Source of the DNA: Paracidovorax wautersii
GTDB lineage: Bacteria > Pseudomonadota > Gammaproteobacteria > Burkholderiales > Burkholderiaceae_C
Length of the DNA stretch: 64,000 bases
NCBI RefSeq assembly: GCF_031453675.1
Contig: NZ_JAVIZX010000001.1
Coordinates: forward strand, 2,130,001 to 2,194,000
Direction of reading: 5' to 3'
A model generated the notes under the pieces. The model saw only the letters and a program-made list of their open reading frames with translations. It was not told the origin of the DNA and searched no databases. Below are positions 31,838 to 40,588 of this stretch, piece after piece. The translations under genes were made by a program, and so were the position numbers. How positions within the stretch are numbered: position 1 is the first letter of the stretch; the number at the start of each line of letters is the position of its first letter.

Positions 31838-33517
31838 ATGACCGTTTTGGGCCGATTGTCGATCCGTGCACGCTTGTATTTCGGCACGGTTTTTTCCCTG
31901 GTATTGCTTGTCATCATCGGCGCAATGGGCTTCGTGGCCCTGGACCGCACCCGCGACACGCTGCAGGTGCTTTTCTCCCAGCGGGTGCAAACGCTCACCG
32001 ACATGGCGGAGCTGCGCACCACGCTCGGCAACCTGCGCCGGGCGGAGAAGGACATCATCATCAACTTCAACAACTCGGTGGAAGTGGCCGCCCTGCGCGA
32101 AAGCTGGGCCAAGACCCTTGCCGCGCTGCGCAAGAGCCTGGCCGATGTGCGGCAGGTGCAGCAGGCAGACGCAGAGTTCGTCGCCTCTATCGACCGCTCC
32201 CTGGCCGAACTCAAGCAGTACGAGGACGGCATCTCGCCGATCTTCGAGCAGATCGAGCGGGCCCAGGTCGACGGTGCCGGCGGCGGGGCCTATGCAGACC
32301 GCTTCAAGGGCCACATGGAGACCACCGACCAGCTCTTCGCCAGCCTGGCCAGCGCTGCGCGCCAGCAGATGGAGGAGGCTCGCCAGGGCGTGGAGGCGCG
32401 CACCTCCAGCATGGCGGCTCTGATTGGCGTGGGCCTGCTGCTGGGCCTGGCGGTGCTCATTCCCCTCACGTTCTTCAGCGTGCGCTCCATCACCCGCTCG
32501 CTGGGCCAGGCGCGGGACCTGGCCGAGCGCATCGCTGGCGGCGATCTGTCGCAGGAGGTGCGGCCGGCGCAGCAGGACGAGGTGGGCCAGTTGGTAGTGG
32601 CCATGGGCCGCATGCAGGACGCCCTGCGCGGACTGGTACGCCAGGTGCAGGAAGCCGCGGGCAGCATCTCCACGGCGAGTACCGAGATCGCCTCGGGCAA
32701 CCACGACCTCAGCCAGCGCACCGAGCAGACGGCGGCCAACCTGCAAGAGGCTGCCTCGTCCATGGAGTTGCTCACCAGCACGGTGCAGCAGAGTGCCCAG
32801 TCGTCGCGCCAGGCCAGCGAGTTCGCATCGTCTGCCGCCGAGGTGGCGGCGCGCGGCGGCAGCGTGGTGTCGCAGGTGGTGAGCACCATGGACCAGATCA
32901 CCGACAGCTCGCGCAAGATCGGCGACATCACGGGCGTGATCGATTCCATTGCCTTCCAGACCAACATCCTGGCGCTCAATGCAGCCGTGGAAGCGGCGCG
33001 CGCCGGCGAACAGGGCCGGGGCTTTGCCGTGGTGGCCAGCGAGGTGCGCAGCCTCGCGCAGCGCAGCGCAGAAGCCGCCAAGGAGATCAAGGCGCTGATC
33101 GGCGCGTCGGTGGAACGGGTCGAGGGCGGCTCGCGCCTGGTGGGCGAGGCGGGTGCCACCATGACCGAGATCGTGAACAGCGTGCGCCGCGTGCACGGCA
33201 TCATTTCGGAGATCACCGCGTCGGCCTCGGAACAGAGCGACAACATCGGCCAGATCAGCCAGTCGGTGAGCCAGCTCGACCAGATGACGCAGCAGAACGC
33301 CGCGCTGGTGGAGCAGTCCACCGCCGCCTCCGAATCGCTGCGCGAGCAGGCCAGCCAGCTGACCCGGGCCGTGAGCCAGTTCAAGCTGGCCTCGCACGGC
33401 GCCGAGCCGGTGGCGCTGGCGGGCGGCTCCGCCGGCCCGTTGGTGCGGGCCCATACGGCCCCGCGCGTACCGGCCGCCCCTGCTGCCGCCCCAGCCGCGG
33501 CCTTGCCCTGGCAGTGA
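31838..33517 (+). CDS. methyl-accepting chemotaxis protein
   Basis: A 559-residue chemoreceptor. The N-terminal helix ([23 protein letters not shown]) is followed by a helical periplasmic sensor of about 150 residues (4HB type, with [14 protein letters not shown]). A second helix ([21 protein letters not shown]), HAMP and the signalling hairpin follow, with tip [33 protein letters not shown]. The tail is Ala/Pro-rich and lacks a CheR pentapeptide. GAGGAG 6 bases before the ATG is a strong ribosome-binding site. The signalling half closely resembles the divergent neighbour, but the sensor domains differ, suggesting an old duplication with a new ligand specificity. Confidence 0.93.
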   Translation: MTVLGRLSIRARLYFGTVFSLVLLVIIGAMGFVALDRTRDTLQVLFSQRVQTLTDMAELRTTLGNLRRAEKDIIINFNNSVEVAALRESWAKTLAALRKSLADVRQVQQADAEFVASIDRSLAELKQYEDGISPIFEQIERAQVDGAGGGAYADRFKGHMETTDQLFASLASAARQQMEEARQGVEARTSSMAALIGVGLLLGLAVLIPLTFFSVRSITRSLGQARDLAERIAGGDLSQEVRPAQQDEVGQLVVAMGRMQDALRGLVRQVQEAAGSISTASTEIASGNHDLSQRTEQTAANLQEAASSMELLTSTVQQSAQSSRQASEFASSAAEVAARGGSVVSQVVSTMDQITDSSRKIGDITGVIDSIAFQTNILALNAAVEAARAGEQGRGFAVVASEVRSLAQRSAEAAKEIKALIGASVERVEGGSRLVGEAGATMTEIVNSVRRVHGIISEITASASEQSDNIGQISQSVSQLDQMTQQNAALVEQSTAASESLREQASQLTRAVSQFKLASHGAEPVALAGGSAGPLVRAHTAPRVPAAPAAAPAAALPWQ

Positions 33518-33519
33518 GT

Positions 33520-33580
33520 TGCTATTGAAATGATAGCTATAGCCGCTTGCTGAAAAAGCGTTGGCGGCCATTTTCGCTTG
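33520..33580 (+). repeat. dispersed ATAGCTGCTTGCGC repeat, copy after the second chemoreceptor
   Basis: Begins TTGCTATTGAAATGATAGCT and continues GCCGCTTGCTG, AAAAGCGTTGGCGGCC and ATTTTCGCTTG, directly after the chemoreceptor stop. It keeps the full 5' block GCTATTGA-ATGATAGC that is missing from some copies. The following 230 bases to 33808 hold no gene I can support. Confidence 0.7.
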
Positions 33581-33808
33581 AGTGTGGGTTGCGCCGCCGC
33601 ACGCGGCCGGTCGCTGCCCGCGCAAAAGAGCACGGCAGCGCCGTGGCGGGGTGGAGTCTCCTTGCCAGCCGCCTTGTGTCACGGGTTGGTAAACGCCGAA
33701 AAGCTGCGGCAAAGCTTCGGCAAAGACGGGCCTGCGGGAGCTGCCGGAAGGGCGCAAAGGCGGGGACTTGAGGCACGATGGGGCATGCCCACTTCAAGGA
33801 CGCCCGAA

Positions 33809-34234
33809 ATGACCCTCTCGCTTCGCACCAGCCGATATGCCGGTGCTGCCCTGGCGGTGGCCCTTGCCCTGGCCGCCACGGCCAGCAACGCACAGCCCCG
33901 GCCGAACAACGATCACCGGGGGCCGCCAGCCCATGCGCACCAACCGGCACACAAGCCGGCCCAGAAACATGCCGAGCGCGCTCTGCATCCGCCGGGCCAC
34001 GGCGGCGCCAAGGCGGCGCACGCCCACCGCGGGCGCGGGGCCGGGCCAGAGCATGCGTTCCACAAAGGCGGGCGGCTGCCCAGCCACTACCGCAGCCCGC
34101 AGTACGTGGTGAACGACTGGCGCGGCCACCATCTGGCTGCACCGCCGCGTGGCCACCACTGGGTGCAGACCGGCTCGGACTACGTGCTGGTGGCGGTCGC
34201 CACGGGCGTGATCGCGCAGATCGTGCTGCATTGA
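33809..34234 (+). CDS. RcnB-family secreted protein
   Basis: A 141-residue protein with an N-terminal signal peptide (cleavage after about SNAQ, residue 28). A His/Pro-rich disordered segment of about 60 residues follows, then a C-terminal RcnB-like domain (YVVNDWRGHHLAAPPRGHHWVQTGSDYVLVAVATGVIAQIVL). RcnB proteins are periplasmic and were first linked to nickel and cobalt homeostasis. The His-rich region fits metal binding, but no efflux pump (rcnA) is nearby. ATG 33809 follows AAGGA by 8 bases. A paralogue follows 76 bases downstream. Confidence 0.75.
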   Translation: MTLSLRTSRYAGAALAVALALAATASNAQPRPNNDHRGPPAHAHQPAHKPAQKHAERALHPPGHGGAKAAHAHRGRGAGPEHAFHKGGRLPSHYRSPQYVVNDWRGHHLAAPPRGHHWVQTGSDYVLVAVATGVIAQIVLH

Positions 34235-34310
34235 AGAAGGCAGCGGCGGCCCGCACGGCGGCGTGCAGGCGTGCCCCACAATCCGCCCGTCGCTGAACCA
34301 GGAGACCCCT

Positions 34311-34850
34311 ATGCTTTTATCTCGCCTTTTTTCCCGCGGCATGCTGGCCGCGTGCATGGCTGCCGCGCTGGGCGCCACCGCCGTTGGCGCGCAGGCCCAG
34401 CCGCGCGACCACCGCAACGAAGGGCGCCATGAAGGGCGCCATGAAGGGCGCCATGAAGGGCGTCATGACGGCCGGCACGGCGGCCGCCACGATGCGCGCC
34501 ATGACGACCGCCGGCATGACGACCGGCGCCATGCGCGGCCCCATGACCACCGCGGTCCGCCGGGCTACCACCCCGGCTACCGGCCCGGTCCGCCTCCCGG
34601 CGCCCGCCCGCCGGGGCACCGGCCGCCGCAGCACTTCCACGGCGGCCGCGGCGCCGGGCCGTCGCACAACTGGTACCGGGGCGGCCATGTGCCGCCGGCC
34701 TACCGCTCGCGCCACTATGTGGTGAGCGACTGGCGCCACCACCATCTGGCGCCACCGCCCCGCGGCTACCACTGGGTGCAGTACGGCGGCGACTACGTGA
34801 TGATCGCCATCGGCTCGGGGCTGATCGCGCAGATCGTCCTGAGCAACTGA
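34311..34850 (+). CDS. RcnB-family secreted protein with GRHE/GRHD tandem repeats
   Basis: A 179-residue paralogue of the preceding gene. It has a signal peptide (cleavage near AQAQ, about residue 31) and a very long His/Arg/Asp-rich segment. This includes four near-perfect tandem GRHE-type units and RHDDR repeats. A Pro-rich stretch and the RcnB-like C-terminus (YVVSDWRHHHLAPPPRGYHWVQYGGDYVMIAIGSGLIAQIVL) follow. AGGAGA lies 7 bases before the ATG. The two genes are probably co-transcribed and arose by tandem duplication. A periplasmic metal-buffering role is plausible but not shown. Confidence 0.78.
   Translation: MLLSRLFSRGMLAACMAAALGATAVGAQAQPRDHRNEGRHEGRHEGRHEGRHDGRHGGRHDARHDDRRHDDRRHARPHDHRGPPGYHPGYRPGPPPGARPPGHRPPQHFHGGRGAGPSHNWYRGGHVPPAYRSRHYVVSDWRHHHLAPPPRGYHWVQYGGDYVMIAIGSGLIAQIVLSN
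34419..34466 (+). repeat. four 12-base tandem repeats in the second RcnB-like gene
   Basis: The unit GAAGGGCGCCAT occurs four times head to tail, the last with one change (GTC for GCC). It encodes GRHE units, and slippage could change the His content of the protein without shifting frame. Confidence 0.9.
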
Positions 34851-34906
34851 CAACCGGCCGCAGCGGCAGCCCCAGCCGCGCTCGCGGCGGGGCGGCAGGG
34901 GTTCTG

Positions 34907-35479
34907 TCAGAGGTTGTCGCTGGCGCGGCAGAGCTTGGCGTCGGCCAGCGGCACGGACTCGTCGCTGGTGGTGCTGGCGCCCTGCACCTGCAGCCGGTGG
35001 ACCCGGGTGAGGCACAGCGGGCCGCTGTGGCGGAAGCTGGCCTCGTAGTCCTGTCCCGCCACGGGCGTGAAGGATTTGCGGATGAAGCACTGCTCGGCCT
35101 GAAGGCCGTTGGAGCGGCCGTTGCTCATATAAGAGAGCATCAGCGGCTTGCCGGCGGGCACGTAGAACTCCGAGACCACGCGGCCGTCGGCGGGCACCGT
35201 GTCGGCGCCGGGCATGCCCAGCGACCGGCCGTTCTGGTCGGCGAAGCCCTTGCGCGCCGCCACCATCACGCCCGCGCCGGGCAGGCGCCAGTCTTCACAG
35301 TCGCTCTGCGGCACGGCGCGGACCATGCCGTCGGCCACGACCCGGATGCGGGCGCGCTCGCCCGAGGTGGGCTGCTCATAGGGGGTCGAGAACGATTTGA
35401 CGTTCTGGAGATTGCCGCAACCCGTGAAGGTCAGGGCGGCGAGCGGTAGGGCAAGGAGGAGGGCGGTTCTCGGCATCAT
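34907..35479 (-). CDS. putative lipoprotein of unknown function
   Basis: A 190-residue protein with a signal peptide ending in a lipobox-like LTFTGCG (Cys at about residue 21), so probably an outer- or inner-membrane lipoprotein. The mature part has paired cysteines (SDCEDW, EQCFIRK, PLCLTRV, KLCRA) that could form disulfides. It is otherwise not similar to a family I recognise. Start ATGATG at 35479. It is convergent with the RcnB-like pair and may lie downstream of ruvC on the minus strand (152-base gap). Confidence 0.65.
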   Translation of the reverse strand: MMPRTALLLALPLAALTFTGCGNLQNVKSFSTPYEQPTSGERARIRVVADGMVRAVPQSDCEDWRLPGAGVMVAARKGFADQNGRSLGMPGADTVPADGRVVSEFYVPAGKPLMLSYMSNGRSNGLQAEQCFIRKSFTPVAGQDYEASFRHSGPLCLTRVHRLQVQGASTTSDESVPLADAKLCRASDNL

Positions 35480-35631
35480 GCGCGGTCTGTGCGGTCGTCA
35501 AAACGGAGAAAACTACCACGCCACGGATGACGGCCTTGTCAGCCCATGCCGCATCGGGCGGTGCCGAGGGAGGGCGCCGCGCCGGGCTTGCCGACCCACT
35601 GCATGCCGCTCCTTCTTCTCTTGTCCCGCCT

Positions 35632-36180
35632 TCAGTAACTGCGCCCGCCCTTGTACATGGCGTGCTGGCGGCGCGCCAGGGGGCTCGCCTCGGCCAGCCG
35701 CGCCATGGCAGCGCCCGCGTGGGCATGGGTGATGGCCATGCCGAGCGCGTCAGCGGCATCGCTGCCGGGCAGGCCGGGCAGCTGCAGCAGGCGCTTGACC
35801 ATCTCCTGCACCTGCGCCTTGGCCGCGCGGCCGTGGCCGGCCACGGCCTTCTTCATCTGCACGGCGGTGTATTCGGCCACGGGCAGGCCGCTGGCCACCA
35901 GGGCGGTCACCGCCGCGCCACGGGCCTGGCCCAACAGCAGGGTGGATTGCGGGTTCACGTTGACGAAGATGATCTCGACGGTGGCGCTATCGGGTTTGTA
36001 GCGCGACACCACCTCCGTGATGCCGTCGAACAGCACCTTGAGCCGCCCGGGCAGATCCCCCAGGGCCATCGCGCTGGTGCGGATGGTGCCGCTGGCGACG
36101 TAGCCCAGGCGCTGGCCCTCGACGTCGATGACGCCGAATCCGGTCGTCTGCAGGCCGGGGTCGATTCCCAGGATTCTCAT
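35632..36180 (-). CDS. ruvC: Holliday junction resolvase RuvC
   Basis: A dimeric endonuclease that cuts Holliday junctions with RuvAB. The 182 residues begin [19 protein letters not shown] (catalytic Asp7). They continue with [21 protein letters not shown] (catalytic Glu) and [19 protein letters not shown], and end with the acidic pair in [19 protein letters not shown] 36180 is the conserved start. The frame is open further upstream through the repeat, but nothing there is conserved. ruvA and ruvB are not in the window. Confidence 0.96.
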   Translation of the reverse strand: MRILGIDPGLQTTGFGVIDVEGQRLGYVASGTIRTSAMALGDLPGRLKVLFDGITEVVSRYKPDSATVEIIFVNVNPQSTLLLGQARGAAVTALVASGLPVAEYTAVQMKKAVAGHGRAAKAQVQEMVKRLLQLPGLPGSDAADALGMAITHAHAGAAMARLAEASPLARRQHAMYKGGRSY

Positions 36181-36190
36181 GCAATGCTCA

Positions 36191-36245
36191 TGTTTTGATA
36201 GCTGACTGCGCTTGCTGTATAAGCGCCGGTGGCTGACTGGGCTAC
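36191..36245 (+). repeat. dispersed ATAGCTGCTTGCGC repeat, copy between cdsA and ruvC
   Basis: Reads TTTTGATAGCTGACTGCGCT, then TGTATAAGCGCCGGTGGCT. It fills the gap between the cdsA stop and the ruvC start (both on the minus strand), so it lies antisense to their direction of transcription. Confidence 0.7.
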
Positions 36246-37243
36246 AAGCCGAAGTACCAGCGCACCGAATGGAAGAACACGGGTGCGGCAAAGCACAGCG
36301 CGTCCACCCGGTCCAGCAGGCCGCCGGCGCCGGTGACCGACATGCCCTGCATGCCCCAGCTGGTGATGCCGCGGTCGCGCTTGATGGCTTTCATCACCAG
36401 GTGGCCCAGGCTGCCCGCCAGGCAGGCCAGCAGCGCCATGCCCAGCGCCTGCCCCGGCTTGAACGGCGTGATGAAGGACAGCAGCACGCCGGCCAGGCCG
36501 CCCACCGCCACGCCGATCACCCAGCTCAGCCACTGGAAGCTCTGGCTCACCTGCGGCGCGACGGGCCGGTGCGGAAACCGCTGGCCCAGCAGGTGCTGGG
36601 CGATCATGCCGGCCTGCACCACCACCACCAGGAAGAACACCAGGAACGCGCCCTTGCCCTGGTGGCCCGGAAAGTCCAGCAGCAGCAGCGCCGGCACGTG
36701 GCTCATGCCGTACACGCAGACCATGATGCCCCACTGCAGCTTGGCGTTGCGCTCCAGAAAGCGCTGCGGGTCGTTGGCCAGCGCGCTGATCGCCGGAATG
36801 GCCAGGAACACGTACACCGGGATGAACACCGTGAACAGGTCGAACTTGCGCAGGCCGACGAGCACGAACTGCAGCGGCAGCACGACGAAGAAGGCCATCA
36901 CCAGGCTGCGGTGGTCACCCCGGCGGGTGGGCGACAGCGTGATGAATTCGCGCAGCGCGAAGAAGGCGACCATGGCGAACAGCACCGTGGCCACGGTGTC
37001 GCCCAGTGCCCAGCCCACCCAGAAGATGGTGGCCATGAACCAGGCGGTCTTCAGCAGGCTCCAGAAGCGGCGCCATTCCAGCTGGCGCGCCTCGTGGTGC
37101 GCCTGCTCGGCGGCGTCGTCGCTGCGGGCCTCGCGCAGGGTCTGCACGAAGGCATAGGTGGTGACCGCCGACAGCAGGCCGAAGACCACGACGAACAGGG
37201 CGCCGATCTGCTGGGTGGTGGAGAGGTTGCGCAGGAATTCCAT
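36242..37243 (-). CDS. phosphatidate cytidylyltransferase family protein (CdsA-like)
   Basis: A 333-residue polytopic membrane protein with about eight helices. It is expected to make CDP-diacylglycerol from phosphatidate and CTP. The C-terminal signature region [37 protein letters not shown] matches the CdsA motif (KRD...GG.LDR.D), with an altered spacing typical of the subgroup found next to plsC. The housekeeping cdsA of this genome may be elsewhere. The start lies 6 bases after the plsC stop, so the two are one unit: the acyltransferase makes phosphatidate and this enzyme activates it. Confidence 0.88.
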   Translation of the reverse strand: MEFLRNLSTTQQIGALFVVVFGLLSAVTTYAFVQTLREARSDDAAEQAHHEARQLEWRRFWSLLKTAWFMATIFWVGWALGDTVATVLFAMVAFFALREFITLSPTRRGDHRSLVMAFFVVLPLQFVLVGLRKFDLFTVFIPVYVFLAIPAISALANDPQRFLERNAKLQWGIMVCVYGMSHVPALLLLDFPGHQGKGAFLVFFLVVVVQAGMIAQHLLGQRFPHRPVAPQVSQSFQWLSWVIGVAVGGLAGVLLSFITPFKPGQALGMALLACLAGSLGHLVMKAIKRDRGITSWGMQGMSVTGAGGLLDRVDALCFAAPVFFHSVRWYFGL

Positions 37244-37249
37244 GGCGTT

Positions 37250-38071
37250 TCAGATGTCCCGCAGCGCGATGACGGCCTGGCGAGCGCGGTCGAGGAAGGG
37301 GCGGCGCTCTTCGCCGGGCTCCACCTGGATCGGCGCGCCGAAGGTCACCGAGCACAGGATGGGCACGGGCACGACCTCGCCCTTAGGCATGACGCGCTGC
37401 ACGTTGTTGATCCACACCGGCACCAGCACCACCTGCGGAAACATCCGCGCCAGCATGAACAGGCCGGATTTGAAGGGCTGCGGCTCGTCGCCGTGGCCGC
37501 GCGTGCCCTCGGGAAAGATCACGATCGAGTCGCCGCTTTCCAGCGCGCGCACCAGCGGCGCTAGCGGATCGGTGGGCTGCACGGCGGCGCGCAGCTCTTC
37601 GGGCGTGGGCTCGGGCGGCAGCGCCTCGGGCGCGGGATCGGGGCCGCCGGCCATGGCCAGGTCGGCCTCGGCCACGGCGGCGGTGATCTCGGCGAGAAGA
37701 CCGGGCGTCGCGGTGGGCACCGCCGGCGACGCTTCGGCATCGGCGGGTGCAACGGCCGCTGCAGCGGGGCCGGGTGTGCGCGGGGCGCCGGATTGGCGGT
37801 CTACGTAGACGGCGTTGAACACCGCCGTGGTGATCCACTGGCGGAACGGCGACTTGGTCCAGTAGTCCTTGGCGGCGATGGGGCGGGTGATGCTGCGCAG
37901 TTCCTGCGGCAGCGCCGCCCAGATCATCACCAGGTCGGCATGGCTCTGGTGGTTGGCGAAGTAGATGCGCTGCTCGGCCTTGGGCGGGCAGCCGTACCAG
38001 CGCGCCTGCGAGCCGGTCAGGAAGCGCACCAGCCCCAGCAGGAACAGGCTCATCATTTGGGACAGCAACAT
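37250..38071 (-). CDS. 1-acyl-glycerol-3-phosphate acyltransferase (PlsC family) with Ala/Pro-rich insert
   Basis: A 273-residue membrane-associated acyltransferase that should convert lysophosphatidate to phosphatidate. An N-terminal hydrophobic helix precedes the catalytic NHQSHAD (HX4D: H41, D46). FPEGTRG (186-192) binds the phosphate, and VPVWINNVQRV follows. Between them, residues about 94-172 are an Ala/Pro/Glu-rich segment absent from ordinary PlsC and probably a disordered loop. It splits the fold between the second and third conserved blocks. ATG 38071 is chosen because the hydrophobic helix begins there. Its ribosome-binding site is weak. It is co-oriented with the cdsA-like gene. 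Confidence 0.87.
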   Translation of the reverse strand: MLLSQMMSLFLLGLVRFLTGSQARWYGCPPKAEQRIYFANHQSHADLVMIWAALPQELRSITRPIAAKDYWTKSPFRQWITTAVFNAVYVDRQSGAPRTPGPAAAAVAPADAEASPAVPTATPGLLAEITAAVAEADLAMAGGPDPAPEALPPEPTPEELRAAVQPTDPLAPLVRALESGDSIVIFPEGTRGHGDEPQPFKSGLFMLARMFPQVVLVPVWINNVQRVMPKGEVVPVPILCSVTFGAPIQVEPGEERRPFLDRARQAVIALRDI

Positions 38072-38736
38072 GCGGGCGATGATACGGGGTGCGTGTGGCG
38101 GGCCCGCCCGTGGCTTTCTCCCCACACCGCACCCCTGCCGGCGGGGCATGGGTTCCGACGGCCGGAAAGGCTGGCAATCCCGCGCCCGGCCCCTTCCGCT
38201 TCTTCCTAGACTGCGCCCGGACGTGTCAGCGGGGCTATGGCCTTGCACGTTGTCATAGCCATGAATGACGGGCACCGAGGAAGGCGTGCCCGCCAGCTGC
38301 CAACTGCAGGCGGCTCGCGTCGCAGGCCGGCAGCCCTTCCCTGTCGGGGGGAGGGCCGCATGGCGGACCGGCAGATATCCATACAAGCACAAGAGAGAGA
38401 GACAGGCATGCAAGCAAGCAGGGCTGGGCAACGATTGCCGGTCGCAGCGCGATGGGGAGGGCCTTGGCAGAGGCGCCGTGCCCATGGCGGCGGGCCGGCA
38501 GTGCCGCGAGCACCGGCCGCGCGGAAGCAGCCGTGCGGGGCGTTGGCTGCCGATTCGCGCAACGCGCCACGCCCACGCTCTAGCGGGCTGCCCTGCTGTT
38601 TTTTCTTCTTCCCTGTATTTCTGCGTTGAGTGCGCTGCCGGACTGATCCAGCGGAATCTTACGTGCGTATTACAAGTGGTTACGGTCGGCTGGGACGGCG
38701 CCCAACGACCGAAGATCACAACAAGCCGAGCCCCTT
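38072..38736. other. 665-base intergenic region without a supported gene
   Basis: It separates divergent plsC and the aldolase gene. It holds an inverted repeat GGCTATG/CATAGCC (38233-38260), a purine-rich stretch near 38390-38405 and a short GC hairpin followed by six T (38599-38604). The last could end an unseen plus-strand RNA. Open frames here have no family features and wrong codon character. Promoters for both neighbours must lie here, but I could not place them. Confidence 0.5.
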
Positions 38737-39507
38737 ATGTCTGCCCATCTGACTCTCAAATCGCGGTTGCTGGAACGTGAGCCCCTGCTGGCCACGTACG
38801 TGAAGACCACGTCGCACCAGACGGTGGAGGTGCTTGCCTCCACCGGCCTGGATGCGGTCGTGCTCGATGCGGAGCATGCCCCGTTCGGCCCCGAAACCCT
38901 GGACCGCGCGCTGCTCGCGTCGCGTGCCTGTGGTCTGCCGGCGCTGGTGCGCGTGCCCCATGTGCGAGCGGAGGCCATCCAGCAGGCGCTGGACATGGGC
39001 GCCGCCGGCGTGGTCGTGCCGCGGGTGGAATCCGCCGCCATCGCGACGCACGTGGTGCGCGCCTCGCGCTACCTGGGTGGCCGGGGCTTTTCCGACGCGC
39101 CCCGTGTCGGCGGCTACGGCCAGCGCGCCATGACCGAGCTGATGCATGCCGGCGACACGCAGAGCGCCGTGATCGTGCAGATCGAGAGCATGGTCGCGGT
39201 CGAAGAGGCTGCCGCCATCGCGGCCGTGCCGGGCGTGGACTGCCTCTTCGTCGCGCCGGCCGATCTGGCCGTGTCGCTGGGGGCGTCCAGCATCGCCGAC
39301 CCGCGCGTGGCCGATGCGCTGGCGCGCGTGTGCGAGGCCGGCCAGCAGGCCGGGCGCGCCGTGGGCTGCTTCGTGGCCGACGGACGGCAGGTGCCGGGCC
39401 TGCGCGCCATGGGCATGTCGTTCTTCGTGGTCGGCTCCGACCAGGCCTTGCTCAGACACGCGGCACGCCAGGCCGTCGCCGTCACGAAGGAACCCCTAGC
39501 GGCCTAG
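38737..39507 (+). CDS. HpcH/HpaI-family aldolase
   Basis: A 256-residue class II pyruvate aldolase of the HpaI/citrate-lyase beta family. These are metal-dependent enzymes cleaving 2-keto-3-deoxy or 4-hydroxy-2-oxo acids to pyruvate and an aldehyde. VVLDAEHAPFG holds the conserved acid-His pair. VRVPHVRAEAIQQALDMGAAGVVVPRVES, the metal ligand in VQIESMVAVEEA and FVAPADLAVSLG complete the active site. The substrate cannot be fixed from sequence. An IclR regulator follows 107 bases downstream on the same strand and may control it. No companion transporter or dehydratase is next to it. Confidence 0.88.
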   Translation: MSAHLTLKSRLLEREPLLATYVKTTSHQTVEVLASTGLDAVVLDAEHAPFGPETLDRALLASRACGLPALVRVPHVRAEAIQQALDMGAAGVVVPRVESAAIATHVVRASRYLGGRGFSDAPRVGGYGQRAMTELMHAGDTQSAVIVQIESMVAVEEAAAIAAVPGVDCLFVAPADLAVSLGASSIADPRVADALARVCEAGQQAGRAVGCFVADGRQVPGLRAMGMSFFVVGSDQALLRHAARQAVAVTKEPLAA

Positions 39508-39614
39508 TTCGCCAGTCCATCCTCCTCGCAGGTCGTGCGGGAAAAGGTCACCTCGATCCACCCTCTTTGTCCCAATCCACAGCCGCACTCCGTGCGCAAG
39601 ATGGAGGTCCCCGC

Positions 39615-40391
39615 ATGACCACTGAAGTCCGCTCCGTGCAACGCGCATTGCTCATCCTGCGCGTGATGAATGAACGCCCCACCTGGAGCCTGCAAGAACT
39701 GCACCGGCGCACCGGCCTGGCCAAGTCCACGCTGCACCGCCTGCTGAGCACGCTCGAAGCCGAGAAATACGTGCGCACCGATCCGCAGGCCTATGGCCAG
39801 TATCAGCTGACGCTGGCGGTGAGTAACCTGAGCTGCGGCATCTCCGAGCGGTCGGTGCTGGCCGAAATGGCGACGCCGCTGATGATCGGCACCACGCGTG
39901 AGATCAAGTGGCCGCTGTCGCTGGGCGTGGTGGACGGCCACCAGATCCGCGTGGTGTTCTGCACCATGCCCTACAGCCCCTACGCGGTGCGCCCCTCGAC
40001 CACCGGGCGGCGCTACGAGTTCATGGATTCGGCCCTGGGCCGGGCCTATCTGGCCTTCTGCGGCGCGGCCGAGCGGCGCGTGATCGTGGAGGCGGTCAAC
40101 CGCCGCGAGGATGGCGGCCCGCGCATCACCGACATGGCCGCGCTGCGCCGCGTGGTGCGCGAGACGCGGCGCCAGGGCTACGCGCTGTGCTACGCGGCCA
40201 ACAATGCCGAGAGCACGGTGTTCGCGGTGCCCGTTTTCAGCCGTGGCCACCTGCGCGGCACGCTGGTGTATTCGACCTACGCCACCCAGATGAACGAGCG
40301 CATGCTGCGCGAGTTCGTGCCGGTGGTGCGTGCCACCGCCGACCGCATCGGCGAGGCCGTGGCCGATCCGAAGGAACTGCGGCGGGCCTGA
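39615..40391 (+). CDS. IclR-family transcriptional regulator
   Basis: A 258-residue regulator. The N-terminal winged helix (about residues 5-65) has VQRALLILRVMNERPTWSLQELHRRTGLAKSTLHRLLSTLE, and the C-terminal IclR effector domain spans about 80-250. IclR proteins often control catabolism of aromatic or keto acids, so the upstream HpaI-type aldolase is a natural target by position. The ATG is preceded by GGAGG at 39603-39607. The stop overlaps by one base the palindrome AGAACGTGTTCT, which resembles the end of the inverted-repeat element near 29.65 kb. Confidence 0.88.
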   Translation: MTTEVRSVQRALLILRVMNERPTWSLQELHRRTGLAKSTLHRLLSTLEAEKYVRTDPQAYGQYQLTLAVSNLSCGISERSVLAEMATPLMIGTTREIKWPLSLGVVDGHQIRVVFCTMPYSPYAVRPSTTGRRYEFMDSALGRAYLAFCGAAERRVIVEAVNRREDGGPRITDMAALRRVVRETRRQGYALCYAANNAESTVFAVPVFSRGHLRGTLVYSTYATQMNERMLREFVPVVRATADRIGEAVADPKELRRA

Positions 40392-40402
40392 GAACGTGTT
40401 CT
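40391..40402. repeat. AGAACGTGTTCT palindrome at the iclR stop
   Basis: A perfect 12-base palindrome whose first ten bases equal the outer end of the inverted-repeat element at 29651-29919. It sits on the stop codon of the IclR gene. It could be a solo end, an empty target site or chance. Confidence 0.4.
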
Positions 40403-40588
40403 GAGGGGGCGCCTGCCGGCCTACCCGGCGGGCCGCAACGGTCCTACATCGGCTCGCGCGGCTGTATGACACTGCAAGGGCTGCAAGTGCATGCAACGAA
40501 CGAGCGGTTTGGTTACGGTTCTTGCGTAACGCCAGCGTTTTTAGGGGCGCATGGCTTCTAGCATGGCTGCTCTTTTCAAGGAGATCTG

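Noticed and set aside
34419-34466. Short tandem repeats considered as a CRISPR array
   Set aside because: Units are 12 bases, contiguous without spacers, and encode GRHE repeats in frame.
36181-36291. Extension of ruvC upstream of ATG 36180
   Set aside because: The added 37 codons read through a dispersed repeat and the cdsA end. RuvC conservation starts exactly at the chosen Met.
38265-38780. 171-codon plus-strand frame between plsC and the aldolase gene
   Set aside because: It has no family features, no ribosome-binding site and atypical composition, and it runs into the aldolase gene in another frame.
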